A stretch of DNA of 64,000 nt, taken from NCBI GenBank assembly GCA_029204225.1, contig CM055095.1, positions 68,158,755 through 68,222,754 of the forward strand. The letters are read 5' to 3'. Below are positions 1 through 11,383 of this stretch, piece by piece; the stretch's first letter is position 1, and every line of letters begins with the position of its first letter. The DNA is from Diphasiastrum complanatum. Taxonomy: Eukaryota; Streptophyta; Lycopodiopsida; Lycopodiales; Lycopodiaceae. The notes beneath the pieces were generated by a model, which was not told the DNA's origin, made no database searches, and worked only from the letters and a program-made list of their open reading frames with translations. Position numbers and translations under genes: made by a program.

Positions 1-290
1 CTTACTCCATGATAGAGTCCGATTTGCACGAAATCGGATGTTTTCGTTTGCTTGTTACACTCCTTATTCGTCTGCTACACTCAACTGAAGAAGTTGTTAT
101 TAACTTCAAATCGAACTTTCGTATTTTCTGCTGCTTCACTGTTTTGTCCTTAGATGGGCTTACCTGCTTGGAATGAAGAACATAGCAATTTTGATTGGGT
201 TAGCCTAAAAATTCTTCGTAACAGTCATAGATGCCCCGCCAATATGCCAATTAGCTGCATTTTTTCTCGTTAAAGTACATTCTTGTTACG

Positions 291-589
291 GTGAGTGGAG
301 TTCTGATACTTTTTGTAAATGAAGATTCTCTCTTGTCTATTTTTCCTGTCTGAAATAAGACACAAAAAGATGCTCAAGAATCAAAATGTACTCCAAGCTG
401 GCATCTGTCGTTATTAAACTCTTAAAGAATATCATCTTCCACTTGCAGTCGTTTTCTTCTCACTTCGACAACTCATGTGCTTATTATCGCGTCCCCAATT
501 TGGACACCAATGCATTCGCAAGTTTGTGAAATTACTATTTCATTTTTTTTTCGGTCTGCCGATCAATGACGTTTGTTCTTTGATTGCAG
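291..589 (+). other. Probable 5'UTR intron of the F-box gene
   Basis: A strong donor (ACG|GTGAGTGG) at 291 pairs with a T-rich tract and the acceptor TTGATTGCAG ending at 589. The span between is AT-rich, 299 bp, and lies upstream of the start codon. The real boundaries need a transcript. The leader downstream also has a short upstream ORF of ten codons (ATG 656, stop 686-688). Confidence 0.45.
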
Positions 590-746
590 TATAACAGTGC
601 TCGCGCTCATTCCAGATTGTCAAAATACTCAGCCGTGAAGTATTTCTCAATTCACATGTCTGCTGATCCATCTCAGTCCTCAGTTTGATTATCCCCTTTC
701 TGTGACGGAAGAACTAGATCCTGCGCTTGTTTCCCGATCAGCAAAA

Positions 747-1859
747 ATGCAAAGACAAACACAGGCCATTGAGGAGGCAGATCTAATTCCAGGCTTGGCT
801 GATGATGTGGCCATGGAATGTCTACTCAGAGTTGCAGGCAGCAGTCATCCACATATGCAAGCAGTCTGTAGGAGATGGGAAAGAGTAATCAAGAGCCCCG
901 AATTCTACGAGGAGCGCAGGCGAGCTGGGACCTTGAGTCCATATATATGCATGGTGCAGGCTTTTCCAGAGCCCACCTGCTCCATGGAAGCAGACAAAGA
1001 TATGGCGATGCCAGGTTTTGGATTAAGCATGTTTGATCCAAAACAAGGATCGTGGGAATGGCTGCCTCAAATCCCCGACTTCCCTCAAGGCCTGCCTCTT
1101 TTCAGTCAGTGTCTCGCCCTCGAAGCCAAACTCTTCGTCGTGGGGGGGTGGAATCCTTCTACCTACGAGGCCATGACTTCCATTTACATCTTTAATTTCT
1201 GCACTCGCCAGTGGAAGCGAGGTAGGGACATGCTGGAAGCGCGCTCCTTCTTTGGATGCGGCGTGCTGAATGGTCAGATACTGGTTGCTGGAGGCCATGA
1301 CGAAGACAAGAACGCGCTTGCGACGGCGGAGGTTTACCTCCCCGAAGAAGACCGATGGGAGAGGCTGCCTCAGATGAGCGAGGAGCGAGACGAGTGCTTT
1401 GGCGTCGTATTGAACGCAAAGTTCTATGCAATAAGTGGGTACGCCACCGAGATGCAAGGCCAATTCGTGAGAAGCACAGATGTCTACGACCCTGCAACCG
1501 GTTGCTGGATCAGAACAGAAGAGTTTTTGATGGCAGACATTTTCCCTAGTGCATACACAGTGGCTGGGGGCCAGCTCTATGCATTTCGAAGACAAGAGCT
1601 GCTTCTTTACAATTGTGAGGATGGCACCTGGGAGTCGATTGATTGCCTTCCTTATGATGGAAAAGTGGCTGCATGTTCTGCTGCTGGTGGGGATAAGTTA
1701 GTGATTAGTGGATTAACAGCCTCCCAGAAAGGGCATAGCTGGATGCATCTTTACAAGCCCAACAGGAAACATGGTGCTGGCCATGGGCAGTGGCAATTGC
1801 TCCAAGACACTGTGAAATTCAGGGGTGTTGTGACGGCCTCTTGCACCGTGAAAATATAA
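747..1859 (+). CDS. Kelch-repeat F-box protein, KMD (KISS ME DEADLY) type
   Basis: A single uninterrupted frame of 370 residues. The N-terminal F-box covers about residues 12-58 and has the LIPGLADDVAMECLLRV signature, followed by the CRRW motif. Kelch repeats follow from about residue 120 to 290, with the paired-glycine blades FVVGGW, LVAGGHD and YAISGY. In angiosperms this subfamily forms SCF ubiquitin ligases that target type-B response regulators in cytokinin signalling and phenylalanine ammonia-lyase. The same role here is inference from family membership. I start at ATG 747. The open frame reaches back to a GTG at 702, but there is no earlier in-frame ATG and the family normally begins shortly before the F-box. 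No coding intron is needed, and the length is normal for the family (about 350-440). It appears functional. Confidence 0.9.
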   Translation: MQRQTQAIEEADLIPGLADDVAMECLLRVAGSSHPHMQAVCRRWERVIKSPEFYEERRRAGTLSPYICMVQAFPEPTCSMEADKDMAMPGFGLSMFDPKQGSWEWLPQIPDFPQGLPLFSQCLALEAKLFVVGGWNPSTYEAMTSIYIFNFCTRQWKRGRDMLEARSFFGCGVLNGQILVAGGHDEDKNALATAEVYLPEEDRWERLPQMSEERDECFGVVLNAKFYAISGYATEMQGQFVRSTDVYDPATGCWIRTEEFLMADIFPSAYTVAGGQLYAFRRQELLLYNCEDGTWESIDCLPYDGKVAACSAAGGDKLVISGLTASQKGHSWMHLYKPNRKHGAGHGQWQLLQDTVKFRGVVTASCTVKI

Positions 1860-3725
1860 GCACCCTCAGAATTCCTCAGCCAGAGAATCTGGGAACCTCA
1901 TGCAATTTGCATAGAGGTTTAGAAGAAATAGTAAATAGATGAAAATGTTTGAAATGATTTCATATGCTTAAGCAATTTCTTTTTCTGATGCAGAAAAACT
2001 AGCAAAGTCTTATTTTTTGCAAGACTATTTGCTCAATATTGGATAAAGTTGGAATGTAGAGGTATTGAAGGAAATAGAACCGGTTTAAACAGACACAATT
2101 GGAAGTGTACAAAGTTACAAAACCATACCAAAACAACCAATTATCAAATATAATTTCAGCGATCTTGAGAGAGGTAGCTAGCATTTTATTAGAACTTAAT
2201 ATAAATGTGCAAAATCATAAATTGAAACTTGTTCATTTTGTGTATCGACTTGTTGTAGGCTACTCTTGGAGAAAATTGAAATCATTGCAAATTACAACCT
2301 TCTTGTGGTATTTGCAATATGTTATTCATAGATGAATGCGAAACATGCTGAAAGATTGTCTTGTTTCTAGCTTTCCCACTAGTGAATGATACAATAGGTT
2401 TAAATGTACGCCATCGTTGCTTTGAAGCACCAACGAAGAATATGGTCTCCTAGCAACTATAGTTTATTTTAGGTTCTATGAGTTGGAGATCTCAGGTGCG
2501 CAATGCTTTGAAATTGAATCACCATGAGGGTGACATGCAACCAGAAATTCTCCATTAAGTGATGCGGGTAAGAACTCCCATTCCTCTCCTTGAGGTTTAG
2601 AAGTTTGTTGCACAAAGAGGACTTACAAGAAAATAAAAGATCGACCCATCTCTAACACTCAACTAGAAATTCTTGAGCTAGACTACACAATTCCAATCAT
2701 AGTAGAACTATGAATGATCATAAGCTAACCTAAGTTTCACTTTTGTTAGCACCTAGGCTTTCTAAGCTTTCCTAAGCCGAGGTTATATGCAGATTAACGC
2801 TAGTTAGTTAAGTATAATATTTTCCTTCATCATGACATTTATGTATCGAAGTAACATTAAGAAAACAAACATTCAAGCTCCCAAACTTCATCAATGATCA
2901 TCATCATCTATAGCTTAACTACATATTAAAGGAAAATGAGATTTTTTAAGAGTTTTTTTCTCTTGTTCTTCACAAACCTAGTTTTAGATTAATATTCAAA
3001 TGAAACCTTTGAGTCAAAAAAGTGAATCCTCTTCAAATAGGTCTTCTCAAGTTCATCTTATGAAGGTCTAAATGCTTTTTCCAAGTAAATACACTAGAAT
3101 CATTTTTCCAAGTACTAGTCTATATATGCGTGCATTCAATGACCACTTGACACACTCAAAGGGCTGCTCAATAGGTTATTTCTCTTGTTGATGCAACTCA
3201 CATCAAAATGATAAATACACTAACAAATGAAAACATCAGACTTCTACCAAGTAATCAATAACACATCTTTGAGTGTTAAAAGTGTGAATTGAACATAAGA
3301 GTTACATAAAGTATGCATATTACCAATCTTCATCATTATGCATGATCTATATTCAATCTTATTACAATAAAACTAAATTAAAATCAATGCACATAGTAGA
3401 ACAATCAAACATTATGATTGCTTATAGAAAAAAAAATAGGAATTGGAAAATGTAAGTTTAACCTTAACACACTAAAGAATTGTACATGTTTGAGATCATA
3501 TGGAGATCATAATGTCAGTTTAACCTTAACACACCAAATAATTTTGTGAAAACATACAAAACTTGCAACTTTTCTTTAAGGACTTGTAAATCTTTTCTCA
3601 ATTGACTCATGAATCATGATGATTGTGTCTGTGCCACGTCAGTTAGAATAGTTTGTGACAATAACCGCCATAGTAAATTGTTACAAATTGACAAAAAAGG
3701 AGTGCGAAAAATGAGTCGCTAATAC
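1860..3725. other. F-box 3' flank and AT-rich intergenic DNA
   Basis: The first 200-300 bases probably hold the 3'UTR and polyadenylation region. The rest is AT-rich DNA with short ORFs only. I see no recognisable protein, RNA gene or terminal repeat in it. Confidence 0.5.
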
Positions 3726-4409
3726 TGTGAGAAATTGGCAAAAATCTAGCTTGGTATTTTTTATGATAGAAGTTTGTAAGTGAATCTCACATGTGTGGAG
3801 GATGTTCCCACGTCTGGAGAATTGTAAAGTAAATAAAAAATGTTTGATATAGGGGTCTCATAGAATTTCATAGTCAAGCATTTAGGTGTAGGATGTTGAT
3901 AGGGTCAAATTTGGCATAGATGGCAAATTATCCATTTCCACTTCTAATGCCACTATTGAGCCAAAATAGAGTAGGAGGCCAAACTCGTGCCAATTAGAGT
4001 GTAGACAAGTGTAATGCTTTTGTTTGATGAAGTTTAAGAGGTCCAATAGGATTTAGAGGTGGAACCATGAGTGGTCCAATAGAATTTGAGGTTTGCTTGA
4101 AAATGGTCCAATAGAATTTAGAGGTGAATGGATCAATGGTCCAATAGGATTAAGAGGTGGCAAAAGTATGGTCCAATCATAGTTAAGCATAGTGGTAGCT
4201 CGTGGATCTACTAGTATCATTGTACTTCTCATTTGGATCTAATTGATTTTGAGATTGAGTGGATTTTGTGAGTAATTGGTTTTCTAGCTTTCTCTCTTTA
4301 CCCGAGAGCTCATGATAATTTTCTCTCTCTACCCGAGGAGAGCAAATTGTTTTTACTTAGATTATTTTTGGAACACTTCCCACACGTGTGAGTGAGAGTT
4401 GGAAGTGAT
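3726..4409 (+). repeat. 5' LTR of copia copy A, 3' end missing
   Basis: Matches 7535-8218 of the 3' LTR nearly base for base, then departs after GGAAGTGATT. The last ~134 bases found in the other two LTR copies are absent, and no tRNA primer-binding site follows. A deletion across the LTR/leader junction would explain both. Confidence 0.8.
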
Positions 4410-4859
4410 TCATTCCATTTGGTTGTGCCAATCAAAAGTTATAAGCTTTTGAAGAGGGTTAGGTAGGGCACCTAGACCTGGGTGGACACATTTGGTTTGG
4501 TCAAGAGATTGCTTATTTGATCCAAAATCACAGTTGAATGCTTACTCATCTATATGTGATCTAGACACTGTTTTGAGATCTTAGCCATTTTGTTTCCTGC
4601 AATATCATTGTATTTGAGTCAAATTTGGTTTCTTAGTGTATTTCCAATGTGCTAAGAGTGTTTGATACTAACTTTGCCCATACTCCATCATTTGATGTGA
4701 AGTAGATCTACTTTTGGAGAGATTGAGATAGCTAGTGAAAATCATCTCATAGTTTGTTGCAAGATCTTGCATAGGAGATGGTAGCACACCATTATTGGAT
4801 CCTATAGTGAGAGAGAAGCAACGTTTTTTGTTCATCACTTTTATTTATCTCCACTTTAC

Positions 4860-5842
4860 ATGACTTCAATGAGTTCATACTTGTTGCAACCAAGTGAGAG
4901 ATTGTCTACTTCCAATTATTCAATACAGAAGTTGAGGATGGAGTCCATCTTGATACTCCAAGATGTGATGGACATTGTACTTGGGATTGAGGAGGAGCCT
5001 CAAGTCCTTCAAGAAGTACAAAAATACAAGAAGAGAGCTAGGATGGCTCTCCACTACATTAAGATGAATGTCTCTAATGAGATATTGAGGGAGATTGGTG
5101 ATTGTTCTATTTCCAAGGAAGCTTGGGATTGTCTCAAGTCCATCTATGCAGCTAAGAACACCTCTAGGCTCCTCACTCTTAGAAATCAAATCTTCCAAAG
5201 TAGTCAAAAGAGTGATGAGAGTGCATCTAATTATGTTTTGAGAGTCAAGGATATTCATAGGGAGCTTGCATGTATTGGTGTGAACTAGTCCAAGTCATTC
5301 TCAATGGCTTGAGAGATGAATATGAAAACCTTGTCCAATCCTATGCCATTAAGGAGGAGCTACCAATTTTGGAGGCCCTTCAAAGTGTGCTTATTTCTGA
5401 AGAATCAAGACAAGAGTACAAACTCTCGAGGATGGACAAGCTATCACTCAATCATGATGATGGCAAAGTTCTATTTGCCAAGCACAAAGAGAGGAGTAAG
5501 AAGCAACACCATCACTTCTCTAATGACAAAGCTAAAGACCAAGATGGAGAGGAGGAGGATACCTCTCGTGCTTCTAATTCAAATCTCAAGAAGAAGAAGA
5601 TCAAGTGCTTTTATTGTGGCAAGAAAGGCCATTATGCCACCAATTGCTTCAAGAAGAAGAATCAACTTAATCAAGCCAACATCACCAATGAGAAAGAAGA
5701 CTATATTGCAAGTGATGGAGAAGGCTCTCTTATGGCATCAAGCTTCTCCTCTTCCACCTTCAACAAGGATGACTCATGGTATATTGATAGTGGAGCATCT
5801 TCACATATGTGTGGCTCCAAGCACTCTTTTTATGCCTTATGA
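4860..5842 (+). pseudogene. Copia gag and protease start (frameshifted)
   Basis: The gag begins with ATG 4860 in the UBN2/DUF4219-like style (SNYSIQKLRMESIL, then HRELACIGVN) and stops at 5288. The overlapping frame from 5270 continues as LNGLRDEYENLVQSYAI. One frameshift therefore separates the halves. The second half carries a lysine-rich linker, the retroviral zinc knuckle CFYCGKKGHYATNC (CX2CX4HX4C) and the protease active site WYIDSGASSHMC. The protein would package RNA and cleave the polyprotein. The breaks mean it cannot do so alone. Confidence 0.85.
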
Positions 5843-6617
5843 TGGAGTCAAGAAGACCATATACATTACAAGTAAGCATGAGTGCAATATTGAAGGAGTA
5901 GGGATTATTCCCTTGAAGCTTGCATCTTCCAAAGATCTCTTTCTCAACGATGTTATTTTTGTCCCAAAGCTTACAAAGAACATCTTAAGTGCTGGTCAAC
6001 TTCTTGATAGTGGCTTTGATGTCAATTTCAATATTGACAATTGGGGGATCAAGAAGGATGGTGAGATCCTTGCATATGGATCAAGATTTAAAGGCATCTA
6101 CAAAATGGATCCAAGTGAGAGTGCAAACTCTCTTGATGTTTCTTATATGTCCAATATTTCAAAGGAGGATGATCACACAAGATGCACATATCTTCTCTCT
6201 TCATGTATTATGGTGTGTGATTATTCCTTATTATTCAAAGCATATGTTAATAAGAAATTCTCATGGAAGATCAAAGCTTTGAGGAGTATTGGAGCTCTTG
6301 AAGTAATAGCACCATATGAAGCTTTATTCAAGATGAAGCCTAATGTTGATCACCTTAGTGAACTTGGTAGTGCTTGCTTTGCACATATTCCCTTGGAAAC
6401 AAGGAGGAAGGATGATCCAAGCTCATGGATCATGATTGGATACTCATCCATCAAGGAGGCCTTTAGAGTCTTTACACTCTCTATTTCAAATGTGATCGTG
6501 AATAGAGATGTCATATTGCATGAAGATTCAATCTTGGAAGTGGCCGAGATCAAGGCTTATCAAGAAGCATCACAAGTTATCTTTTTTGAAGGTATTCAAG
6601 TTATGCCATGGGGCTGA
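5840..6617 (+). pseudogene. Copia pol remnant: protease end and integrase C-terminus
   Basis: After a frameshift near 5840 the reading continues with the end of the protease (VPKLTKNILSAGQL). It then jumps to the integrase C-terminal region (APYEALFKMKPNVDHL, then the SWIMIGYSS and NRDVILHEDS blocks). The GAG-pre-integrase zinc finger and the integrase catalytic core are mostly deleted. The frame ends at 6617 without any RT sequence. Confidence 0.8.
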
Positions 6618-6763
6618 GGTGTGAGGAGGAGTCTCTTCTTCATATGATTTCAAAAAGATCTTCAAGATGCATGTCCGAGTCTTTATGGCTCACGTTACAT
6701 GGCAAATAGGAGCATCTTTCATGCTGTATCTACTACAACACATTCATATATGCTTCTCTTCCT

Positions 6764-7411
6764 TTGCTTGATATGCTATCTTGCTTCATTGAATTTTTTG
6801 GATCTCAAAGTTCAAGAAAAGCTATACTAGTTTTGTATGATGCTTATGGTATGGACATGTTTCTTGTCATTATTGACTTAGATATGTTTCCAATACTTTT
6901 TGAAAGCAAGATATTGTATTGTCAAAAGTATGCTCTTGGTTCTAGTAAGAACAAAATTGAGCTTGCTACTCACTTTCTTGAAAATCATGTTTTCACATGT
7001 TTTGAGGCAAATTGTAAACTCCTCTTGAGATTAAGTGAAGCATCCAAAGTGGACACTTACATCCTTGAGAGAGTAACTAGCCTAAAAAAGATCAAGATAG
7101 TCTTTGATATCAAGATTAGATCTATCATGGATATAGTTCATTGTATGTGGACTAGTCAAGCTAGAAAGCATAATCTTGATAATCATCATTGTTTCACATC
7201 TTATGATCTTGATCTCCATGATCCTTATGAGGCTTGGAAGCCTCAGATTTCTCTATTTATGGTGCATCCATCATGCAAGTGGAACTTTCAAAGCAAAGAT
7301 CATCATCAAGCATGGAGGAAGCCCATGATCATAGTGGCATATTGGTGGAGGACTCTTCAAAGGCATTGGCAAAAGATCTCTACCAAAGAGATCTTATCAT
7401 GGATATGGTGA
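6764..7411 (+). CDS. Unknown ORF in the RT-less copia family (215 aa)
   Basis: This open frame sits where RT and RNase H should be, between the integrase stump and the polypurine tract. I recognise no domain. The product is rich in Leu, Ile, Phe and Lys, with a hydrophobic N-terminus, and motifs such as DMDMFLVIIDLDMFP recur. A close relative is present in the minus-strand copy (20,784-21,309), split there by a frameshift. It may be a captured sequence or degraded non-coding filler that happens to be open. Codon-level comparison of several copies would decide. Confidence 0.4.
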   Translation: MLDMLSCFIEFFGSQSSRKAILVLYDAYGMDMFLVIIDLDMFPILFESKILYCQKYALGSSKNKIELATHFLENHVFTCFEANCKLLLRLSEASKVDTYILERVTSLKKIKIVFDIKIRSIMDIVHCMWTSQARKHNLDNHHCFTSYDLDLHDPYEAWKPQISLFMVHPSCKWNFQSKDHHQAWRKPMIIVAYWWRTLQRHWQKISTKEILSWIW

Positions 7412-7534
7412 GAGTGCTGCTATGATGGATCCCTTGGCTGATTATCACTTCTTATGCATACCAAAGGATCCACTCAAAAAGATTTACAAACTTCTCAAGT
7501 GATCTAGTACCTTTCCAAGGTATTTTTTGAGGAG

Positions 7535-8351
7535 TGTGAGAAATTGGCACTTGGTATTTTTTATGATAGAAGTTTGTAAGTGAGTCTCACATGTGTGGAG
7601 GATGTTCCCACATGTGGAGAATTGTAAAGTAAATAAAAAATGTTTGATATAGGGGTCTCATACAATTTCATAGTCAAGCATTTATGTGTAGGATGTTGAT
7701 AGGGTCGAATTTGGCATAGATGGCAAATTATCCATTTCCACTTGTAATGCCACTATTGAGCCAAAATAGAGTAGGAGGCCAAACTCGTGCCAATTAGAGT
7801 GTAGAAAAGTGTAATGCTTTCGTTTGATGAAGTTTAAGAGGTCCAATAGGATTTAGAGGTGGAACCATGAGTGGTCCAATAGAATTTGAGGTTTGCTTGA
7901 AAATGGTCCAATAGAATTTAGAGGTGAATGGATCAATGGTCCAATAGGATTAAGAGGTGGCAAAAGTGTGGTCCAATCATAGTTAAGCATAGTGGTAGCT
8001 CGTGGATCTACTAGTATCATTGTACTTCTCATTTGGATCTAATTGATTTTGAGATTGAGTGGATTTTGTGAGTAATTGGTTTTTTTAGCTTTCTCTCTCT
8101 ACCTGAGAGCTCATGATGATTTTCTCTCTCTAATCGAGGAGAGCAGCTTGTTTTTACTTAGATTATTTTTGTAACACTTCCCACACGTGTGAGTGAGAGT
8201 TGGAAGTGATTGAATGCATGTAGTAGTGTGTTTTTGCCATAGAATCAAAGATAGATCTTGAATCTCAATCTAGTCTTGATCTTGGTGCATCTACACACCT
8301 TAGGAGATCACAAGTACATGTTGTGGACAGTCCACACGTGTGAAATCAACA
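7535..8351 (+). repeat. 3' LTR of copia copy A
   Basis: 817 bp from TG to CA, directly preceded by the polypurine tract TTTTTTGAGGAG. It matches the minus-strand LTR at 19,720-20,537 over its whole length. It carries repeated CACACGTGTG and CACATGTGTG palindromes and several copies of the phrase GGTCCAATAG. Confidence 0.9.
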
Positions 8352-9660
8352 AATACCTTGATATGTCCATCAATATAGTATCGAGTACTGACTACTGTGA
8401 AATGTTTAACTCGAAGTAGTTCTAACTTGGAATGAACAAATTATGAGTCTATTCTCTTAGAGATAAAAGGACCACATTCCTCAATTCTTGATAAATTGTT
8501 CCAAAAGTACATAAACATCCTATCACATAATACTCTAGACATTTTATATCTAAGGATCAAGTGCAGATGAACCCATAAGAGCTAATGGATAGTATCCTCA
8601 ATTGGCGGACTACACCCACATTTTTCTACATGTGATAGCTAAGATGGTCTTGTCACTCCATTAAGCAATATTAACATGTTGTTTTGAGATGTTCCAAGGA
8701 ATGCTTTTATTTTTCCTTCAAGGAATATTAACATGTTGTGTTGACACGTTCCAAGAAATGCTTTTATTTTCCTTCTAAAAATGGATTGCTCAAGAATAAG
8801 TGGAAAGGGTGGGGCAAGCAAGAGGCCTTTGATAGTCTTAAAAATGAAATGACTCTATCACAATGAAAGTAGTAGATCCAAATTGACTATTTACATTCAA
8901 AATGAACGCAAGGAAAATAGCCATAACATGTTGTGTGTAAGCTAGTCAACCAACGACATTTTTGAATAAGAATTTGAGAAAACTAAAAAAAACCCAACCT
9001 ATGATAAATAGGTGTATGCAATTTTTAATGCTCCAAAGTCATGTGATACATAATTTTTAAAAATTCAACTCACTAGATTCAATAGTAACTAGACTTTGTG
9101 TCAAACTCCTAATGCTACTAAATACACTAAATGGATAAGTTAGTGAATCTCAATATTAGAGTTTCATTTTTGTAGCAATAGCTATAATTATTAAATTCCT
9201 TGAGTCTATTTATGACCACATATGTCTATGAGCTAGAGGTGGAAATAACAAATTGTACAATAAAACTTAATGTGCCACACTAGAAGTGCTATATTTGATG
9301 AATACACATCGATTATTTTTGAAACACAATCTTTTGAAACAAGAAATATAAAATAGAAGCCCTTAACTATTTTTTGTTAATTCACTTAAATTTTGAATCG
9401 TAAGTTTTAGCATATTTTTTTTGCATGCTTCATTATCTAGATATTAAGTTTGTGTTCGTAAAATACTATAAAACCCATACATTTAAATGATTAAAAACTA
9501 CAAAGGTTATATTCACGTTGTTTGTTGTTGCTAAAAATAATTATTTAAAAAGTGAATTTAAAATTTGGAAAAATTTTCATTTGAAATTTATAAAATTTGA
9601 ATGAGGTCAACATTTTATTGATAACTTGTTTGCAATTTAATCTTACAATTTTAGCATTTG

Positions 9661-9732
<72 letters not shown>

Positions 9733-10257
9733 GTATTTTACTATAATAAAAAGGTTCTTCCGCCATACCGATCTCCTTGCAATATTATTTAACTTTTGAT
9801 CTAAAGGATTCACACATTTACACCCTACTACATACTCCTCTATGCCGCGGACACCCCTGAAGGGGTGGGAATATGGTTTTATTTTTTATCGGTTCTCTTC
9901 GACACATTCTGAAACAGGTTCCAAGAATTTTCCTTGTCCAAAACATTTTTTTTTTTTTGCAATTTGGTATTCAAATTATAGTATTTTTTATGGGAGATAT
10001 GATGGTAGTGTTTCACACTAGGACCCTATTATTGTCAAAAAAAAATTGTTGTTATTTTTTTTATTGTTTTTAATAGTTGGAAAAAAAATCAAAACATATA
10101 TATTTTTAGTTTTTATAGCCAAAAAACAATATTAAGTCAGTAACCTGCATTTCTACTACGGATTATCAATCTTGTTTCTATCAAGACGTCTTTCTAACAA
10201 GCGTGCAACCAACAATATTATGATTTCGTTGTTTCTATCAACGATCTCATTATCAGA
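8352..10257. other. AT-rich spacer
   Basis: AT-rich sequence with no credible gene apart from a microsatellite near 9.66 kb. The 5' LTR of the copia that follows should lie in the right part (roughly 9.8-10.2 kb), but I could not delimit it. Confidence 0.4.
9664..9731. repeat. (AT)n microsatellite
   Basis: About 68 bases of uninterrupted AT dinucleotide. Confidence 0.95.
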
Positions 10258-11329
10258 ATGGATCCATTTTCTAGTTCATCTCTCATTGACAAACACGATG
10301 GAGATGACTACCATCTCTAGAAATTCAAGATGAGGTTCATACTACTAGCCAAAGAACTGTGGGACATAGTTGATGACACAGAACTAAAACCAGAAGGTGA
10401 TGCAGCCACCATCATTAAGTGGAGACTGAAAGATGGCAAAGCATTTGCCATATTCACCCTCAACACCAAGGATACTCAGATCAGTCACATAAATGCTACT
10501 CAGACTACTAAGGATGCATGGGACATCCTAGCAACTCTCTATGATATCAGGGATGTGACTTCCAAGTTACACTTGAGGAAGAAATTCTTCACCTTGAGAA
10601 TGTCTGACGTAGAGAGTGTTTCGAGTCACCTCAACACTTTCAAAAATCTTATGGAACAAATGACTAAAATTGGCTCAGTCATAGAAGATTTTGATGCTCT
10701 CATGACTCTATTAATGAGTCTACATGAACCCTACGAAAATTTGGTGATTTTGACCTAGGAGCATCTCACTCTGTCAAGAGTAATTTTGCTACTCCTACAA
10801 GAGCAGATCAGAAGATCTACATTCTCCTCAGGCTCAGGATCGGATCCTTAAGCTCTATATTTGAAAAATTAGAAGTTTAGATCCAATAAATGTACAAAGT
10901 TAGGTTGAGAAGAAGAGCAACAGGCAGACTGGACCAAATTCTGGTTCATGATCGAATTCAACCTCTTCATCGTTCCAACCAGTGTAGAAACTATTATGTA
11001 GATACTATAAGAGGACTGGCCATGAAATCAAGGACTTCCGAACTTTAAAGTACAATAAGGAAAAGAAAAATCAGTTCCAACAATAAGCACACAATGCTAC
11101 AACCAGTCACTCAATCCAGCAACAAGAAGAAGATGAAGTTGCGTTCATGATCAAAGTTGGAGAACAACACGATATCGATTCTTGGTATCTAGACTCCGAA
11201 ACAACTCAACACATGACTCACCATTGTGACTGGTTCAAAGACTATAAGTCATTCACCCACTCTCGAGTTGTGCAACTTGGAGACAACTCATCACATTCAA
11301 TCGAAGGTGAAGGAACAGTCGGAGGTTAA
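10258..11329 (+). pseudogene. Copia B gag and protease
   Basis: Gag starts with MDPFSSSSLIDKHDGDDYH at 10,258, with an in-frame stop at 10,318. It continues as an intact stretch (10,330-10,758) with the UBN2-like core TKDAWDILATLYD. A degraded zinc knuckle (CRYYKRTGHEIKD-like, lacking a Cys) lies near 11.0 kb. The protease reads SWYLDSETTQHMT, with the usual DSGA changed to DSET. Confidence 0.8.
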
Positions 11330-11383
11330 ATTCTAGAGAGGTGAAGTCAAGACGTTCTCCACGTTCCAAATCTGACCAAGAAT

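Larger units (their letters stand above)
3726..8351 (+). mobile_element. Copia-type LTR retrotransposon lacking RT/RNase H (copy A)
   Basis: The element begins TGTGAGAAATTGG and ends GAAATCAACA. It is flanked by the 5-bp direct repeat AATAC (3721-3725 and 8352-8356), so the insertion is structurally defined. The order is a partial 5' LTR, gag with a zinc knuckle, protease, an integrase remnant, an unknown ORF, a polypurine tract and a full 3' LTR. Reverse transcriptase and RNase H are missing altogether, so the copy is non-autonomous. A minus-strand relative with the same layout lies at 19,720-21,862. The few differences between the LTR copies suggest a fairly recent insertion. Confidence 0.9.

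Noticed and set aside
1023-1595. Minus-strand 190-aa frame opposite the F-box gene
   Set aside because: It lies wholly within the F-box coding sequence on the opposite strand, has no recognisable motif, and is explained by the codon use of the real gene.
9545-9766. 73-aa minus-strand frame with Tyr-Ile repeats
   Set aside because: Direct translation of the (AT)n microsatellite.
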